NCBI RefSeq assembly: GCF_025465935.1
Contig: NZ_JANLNV010000094.1
Coordinates: 124,001 to 188,000 of the forward strand
Direction of reading: 5' to 3'
DNA: 64,000 nt
Origin: Pseudomonas sp. 7P_10.2_Bac1
GTDB lineage: Bacteria; Pseudomonadota; Gammaproteobacteria; Pseudomonadales; Pseudomonadaceae
A program made the translations under genes and the position numbers. Below the pieces are notes generated by a model. The model was given only the letters and a program-made list of their open reading frames with translations, was not told the origin of the DNA and searched no databases. This document shows, piece by piece, positions 61,763 through 64,000 of the stretch (its first letter is position 1; every line of letters starts with the position of its first letter).

Positions 61763-62773
61763 ATGCTCGCTCTCGGCAAACTGCTTGAACTGACCCTGAC
61801 TGGTCGTGAACCGGCCCAGAAAATTCAACTGACTGTCGACGGCGTGCGGATGCGCTGGCTGGCCGAGGGCGCGCTTGAAGTGCGTCCTCCCGATGTGCGC
61901 GACAACGGCATGGACTTGCTGTTGTCGGCTGGCATCCACGGTAATGAAACAGCGCCGATCGAGCTGCTTGATCGCCTGTTGCATGCCATCGCTCGCGGTG
62001 AGATTAAGCCGCGGGCCCGAATTCTGTTTCTGTTCGGCAACCCCGGCGCCATGCGCACCGGTGCGCGCTTTGTCGAAGAAGACCTCAATCGCCTGTTTAA
62101 CGGCCGCCATGAAAACAGCAGCGGGCCAGAAGCCTTGCGGGCGTGTGAGCTTGAGCACCTGGCCGAGACGTTTTTCAGTCTGCCTGAGCGTACCCGTCTG
62201 CATTTCGACCTGCATACGGCGATTCGCGGTTCCAAGATCGAGCAGTTCGCCTTGTATCCGTTTAAAGAGGGGCGCAAGCATTCCCGCGAGCAACTGGCTC
62301 GTTTGCGGGCGGCAGGGATGCAAGCGGTGTTACTGCAGAACAAGCCTTCCATTGTCTTCAGTGCTTACACCTACGATCAGTTGGGTGCCGAGGCGTTTAC
62401 GCTGGAATTGGGCAAGGCCCGGCCATTTGGGCACAACGATGGAGTCAACGTCGAACGCCTGGAAACCCGCCTGACGCAGATCATCGAAGGCACCGAGCCG
62501 TCGCTGCAAGACGCATCGTTGGACGGTTTGCAGTTGTTCAGCGTGGCGCGTGAAGTCATCAAACACAGCGACGCGTTCATGCTGCACCTGCCGGTAGATG
62601 TCGAGAATTTTTCTGAATTGCCCAAGGGCTATTTACTGGCGCAAGACACGCCCAAAAACCGTTGGGTGATAGAAGAAGAGGGCGCGCGGATTATCTTCCC
62701 CAACCCCAAGGTCAAGAACGGCCTGCGTGCGGGGATCATCATCGAACCGGTGAAAGCAACAGCATTCGCCTAA
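61763..62773 (+). CDS. aruE: Succinylglutamate desuccinylase
   Basis: 336-residue zinc carboxypeptidase-like AstE that splits succinylglutamate to glutamate and succinate, the last AST step. Zinc ligands are H59 and E62 in GIHGNETAPIE and H151 in FDLHTAIRGS; the catalytic glutamate is in FTLELGKARP. The last codons and stop are part of a sequence later copied in the downstream tandem array. Confidence 0.95.
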   Translation: MLALGKLLELTLTGREPAQKIQLTVDGVRMRWLAEGALEVRPPDVRDNGMDLLLSAGIHGNETAPIELLDRLLHAIARGEIKPRARILFLFGNPGAMRTGARFVEEDLNRLFNGRHENSSGPEALRACELEHLAETFFSLPERTRLHFDLHTAIRGSKIEQFALYPFKEGRKHSREQLARLRAAGMQAVLLQNKPSIVFSAYTYDQLGAEAFTLELGKARPFGHNDGVNVERLETRLTQIIEGTEPSLQDASLDGLQLFSVAREVIKHSDAFMLHLPVDVENFSELPKGYLLAQDTPKNRWVIEEEGARIIFPNPKVKNGLRAGIIIEPVKATAFA

Positions 62774-63165
62774 ATATCGACGCCCGCTGTAGGAGCGAGC
62801 TTTTGCTTTCAAGATCAAAAGCTCGCGAGACGAGCTCGCTCCTACAGGAGGTTGGGGTTGTTGCACCGCGCGTAGACGCAGCTTCCTGGCCTTGTCGAAA
62901 CAGTATTCGCCTAAATATCGACGCCCGCTGTAGGAGCGAGCTTGCCTCGCGAGCTTTGCTTTTAAAGATCAAAAGCTCGCGAGACAAGCTCGCTCCTACA
63001 GGAGGCCGGGGTTGTTACACCGCGCGTAGACGCAGCTTCCTGGCCTTGTCGAAACAGTATTCGCCTGAATATCGACGCCCGCTGTAGGAGCGAGCTTGCC
63101 TCGCGATCTTTTGCTTTTAAAGATCAAGAGCTCCTACAGGCGGTTGGGGTTGTTACACCGCGCGT
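62758..63165. repeat. Tandem array of about 145-bp units containing REPINs
   Basis: Two full units (62758-62898 and 62899-63052) and a third partial unit (63053 to about 63165). Each unit begins AACAG-ATTCGCCT-AATATCG, which is the end of aruE with its stop codon. A class A REPIN follows, then GGTTGGGGTTGTT-CACCGCG, the end of ribH2 with its stop codon. The first unit lacks 13 bases in its REPIN. The array fills the whole 379-base gap between the two convergent genes. Confidence 0.88.
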
Positions 63166-63647
63166 TTTTGCTGGGTATCCAGACGCTTGATGGCGCGGAT
63201 TTTCTGCAGGGTATCGACGCAGGTTTTCGCTGCTTCCTGACCTTTGTGCACGAAGTGGTCGAAGAAGAATTTCTGATGCTCTTCGCCCGCGTGGAAGTGG
63301 TGCGGGGTCAGGCTGACCGAGAACACCGGCACTTCAGTTTCCAGCTGTACTTGCATCAAGCCGCTGACCACGGACTGAGCCACGAAATCGTGACGATAAA
63401 TGCCGCCGTCAACCACTAGGGCCGCGCCGACGATGCCGGCATAACGGCCGGTCTTGGCCAGCAGTTTGGCGTGCAGCGGGATTTCAAAGGCACCGCCGAC
63501 TTCGAAGAAGTCGATGTCACTTTCCTGATAGCCCTGCTCAAGCATTTCGGCGAGGAAGCCCTTACGGCTCTGATCGACGATTTCCTTGTGCCAGCTGGCC
63601 TGGATGAAAGCGACGCGTTCGTTGTGGTGAATGGCTGTAGGTTGCAT
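63153..63647 (-). CDS. ribH2: 6,7-dimethyl-8-ribityllumazine synthase, RibH2 type
   Basis: 164 residues that join the riboflavin precursor ArP and dihydroxybutanone phosphate to lumazine. Motifs: FIQASWHKEIVDQSRKGF (about 15-32), FFEVGGAFEIPLHAKLL (about 47-63) and ALVVDGGIYRHDFVAQSVVSGLM (about 76-98). The sequence is closer in style to the RibH2/type II enzymes, which form decamers, than to the ribH of rib-nusB operons. AGGAG lies 8 bases before the ATG at 63647. It is alone, with an FMN riboswitch upstream, so it is regulated by FMN. Confidence 0.9.
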   Translation of the reverse strand: MQPTAIHHNERVAFIQASWHKEIVDQSRKGFLAEMLEQGYQESDIDFFEVGGAFEIPLHAKLLAKTGRYAGIVGAALVVDGGIYRHDFVAQSVVSGLMQVQLETEVPVFSVSLTPHHFHAGEEHQKFFFDHFVHKGQEAAKTCVDTLQKIRAIKRLDTQQKRAV

Positions 63648-63784
63648 GTTCTGACTCCTGTTTGTGTGAAAAACAGGGCATATGAATCGAAGGGGATTTA
63701 AGGGTACGTTCAGGCGAGAGTACACGCGGTTTAACCGCAGTCCTTTCCACCTGATTGACGGCCCTTTGGCGCCAATCCCGTTCT
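63648..63784 (-). other. Leader between FMN riboswitch and ribH2
   Basis: About 137 bases downstream of the aptamer on the minus strand. Contains the GCGGTTTAACCGC hairpin and no clear T-run terminator, so control is probably at the ribosome binding site. No other gene is seen from 63648 to 64000. Confidence 0.6.
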
Positions 63785-63955
63785 CTCTTCATCCGGACTA
63801 TGACCGTCGGCCCCGGAATCACACCGGGTCTGCTGACCTTGGCACATCGTCAGCCTTGAAGCTGTCTGATGGGCCAAGCGCTCGCGGGCTATACGCATTG
63901 CGCGCAATTACCGCCGGTGGGGAGTTACACCCCGCCCTGAGAACGTTGCCCCCCG
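63785..63955 (-). promoter_or_regulatory. FMN riboswitch (RFN element)
   Basis: On the minus strand the conserved blocks appear in order: GGGCGGGGTGTAACTCCCC, ACCGGCGGTAATT, AGCCCGCGAGCGC, GGTGTGATTCCGGGGCCGAC, and GGTCATAGTCCGGATGAAGA. This is the full FMN aptamer. It lies about 140 bases upstream of ribH2 in the same direction. A GCGGTTTAACCGC hairpin (63726-63738) lies between aptamer and gene and may be part of the expression platform. Confidence 0.95.
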
Positions 63956-64000
63956 TATTTCGGGGCGGCGGGCATTTTGTATCACAAATGTTTCAAAGAT

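Noticed and set aside
62758..63165. CRISPR array
   Set aside because: The repeats are about 145 bp, contain REPIN hairpins and pieces of both neighbouring genes, and have no unique spacers.

Overview
The window is a stretch of a Pseudomonas chromosome, most like the P. fluorescens lineage. The evidence is the gene order: edd-glk-gltR-gtrS with gtsABCD-oprB-hexR-zwf-pgl-eda, the fadD2-fadD1 pair beside a MaoC protein and a lysophospholipase-like hydrolase, and acsA followed by aotJQMP-argR-aruCFGDB-aruE. Many intergenic REP/REPIN-like hairpins of Pseudomonas type support this. I see no rRNA, tRNA, CRISPR array, insertion sequence or prophage.

Layout. (1) 1-17.2 kb: glucose uptake and the Entner-Doudoroff pathway, namely dehydratase, glucokinase, the GltR/GtrS two-component system, the Gts ABC transporter, the OprB porin, a hexose-6-phosphate mutarotase, the HexR repressor, and zwf-pgl-eda. 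An AP2-like gene on the opposite strand sits between gtrS and gtsA. (2) 17.3-18.2 kb: a DUF3820 protein and a DUF2383/PA2169-type protein behind a strong sigma-54-like promoter. (3) 18.3-23.8 kb: lipid genes (MaoC hotdog protein, alpha/beta hydrolase, fadD2, fadD1). (4) 24-29.2 kb: small conserved genes, CsbD, a YihY-type membrane protein, a second peptide deformylase, an acetyltransferase and a BdlA-like PAS-PAS-MCP protein. (5) 29.3-32.6 kb: gluconate utilisation (gntR, gntK, gntP) with three GntR-type palindromes. (6) 32.7-41.3 kb: alaC, a GyrI-like protein, an acetyltransferase, an orphan GAF histidine kinase, a PepSY protein, a diguanylate cyclase, a metallo-beta-lactamase-fold hydrolase, a small Xre-like regulator and nrdB. 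(7) 41.8-47.2 kb: one 1771-residue toxin-like protein with a C-terminal zincin signature. (8) 47.2-62.8 kb: a DUF2790 protein, acsA, and the arginine/ornithine uptake and arginine succinyltransferase (AST) pathway with its regulator ArgR. (9) 62.8-64 kb: a tandem REPIN array and a RibH2-type lumazine synthase behind an FMN riboswitch.

Most of the window is core carbon and nitrogen catabolism. Glucose enters through OprB and GtsABCD and is phosphorylated by Glk. Zwf, Pgl, Edd and Eda then convert it to pyruvate and glyceraldehyde-3-phosphate. Gluconate joins through GntP and GntK. Seven carbon-source genes (gltR, gtsA, oprB, zwf, fadD2, gntP, acsA) carry an AANAANAA motif next to the ribosome binding site. 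This is the target of Hfq/Crc catabolite repression and suggests that they share one post-transcriptional control.

The most unusual items are the large toxin-like protein (41845-47160), the AP2-like insertion in the glucose locus (5444-6091), the tandem repeat that copied the ends of both aruE and ribH2 (62758-63165), and two strong sigma-54 promoter matches (17690 and 27093). All functional calls come from reading the sequence by eye; no database search was run.
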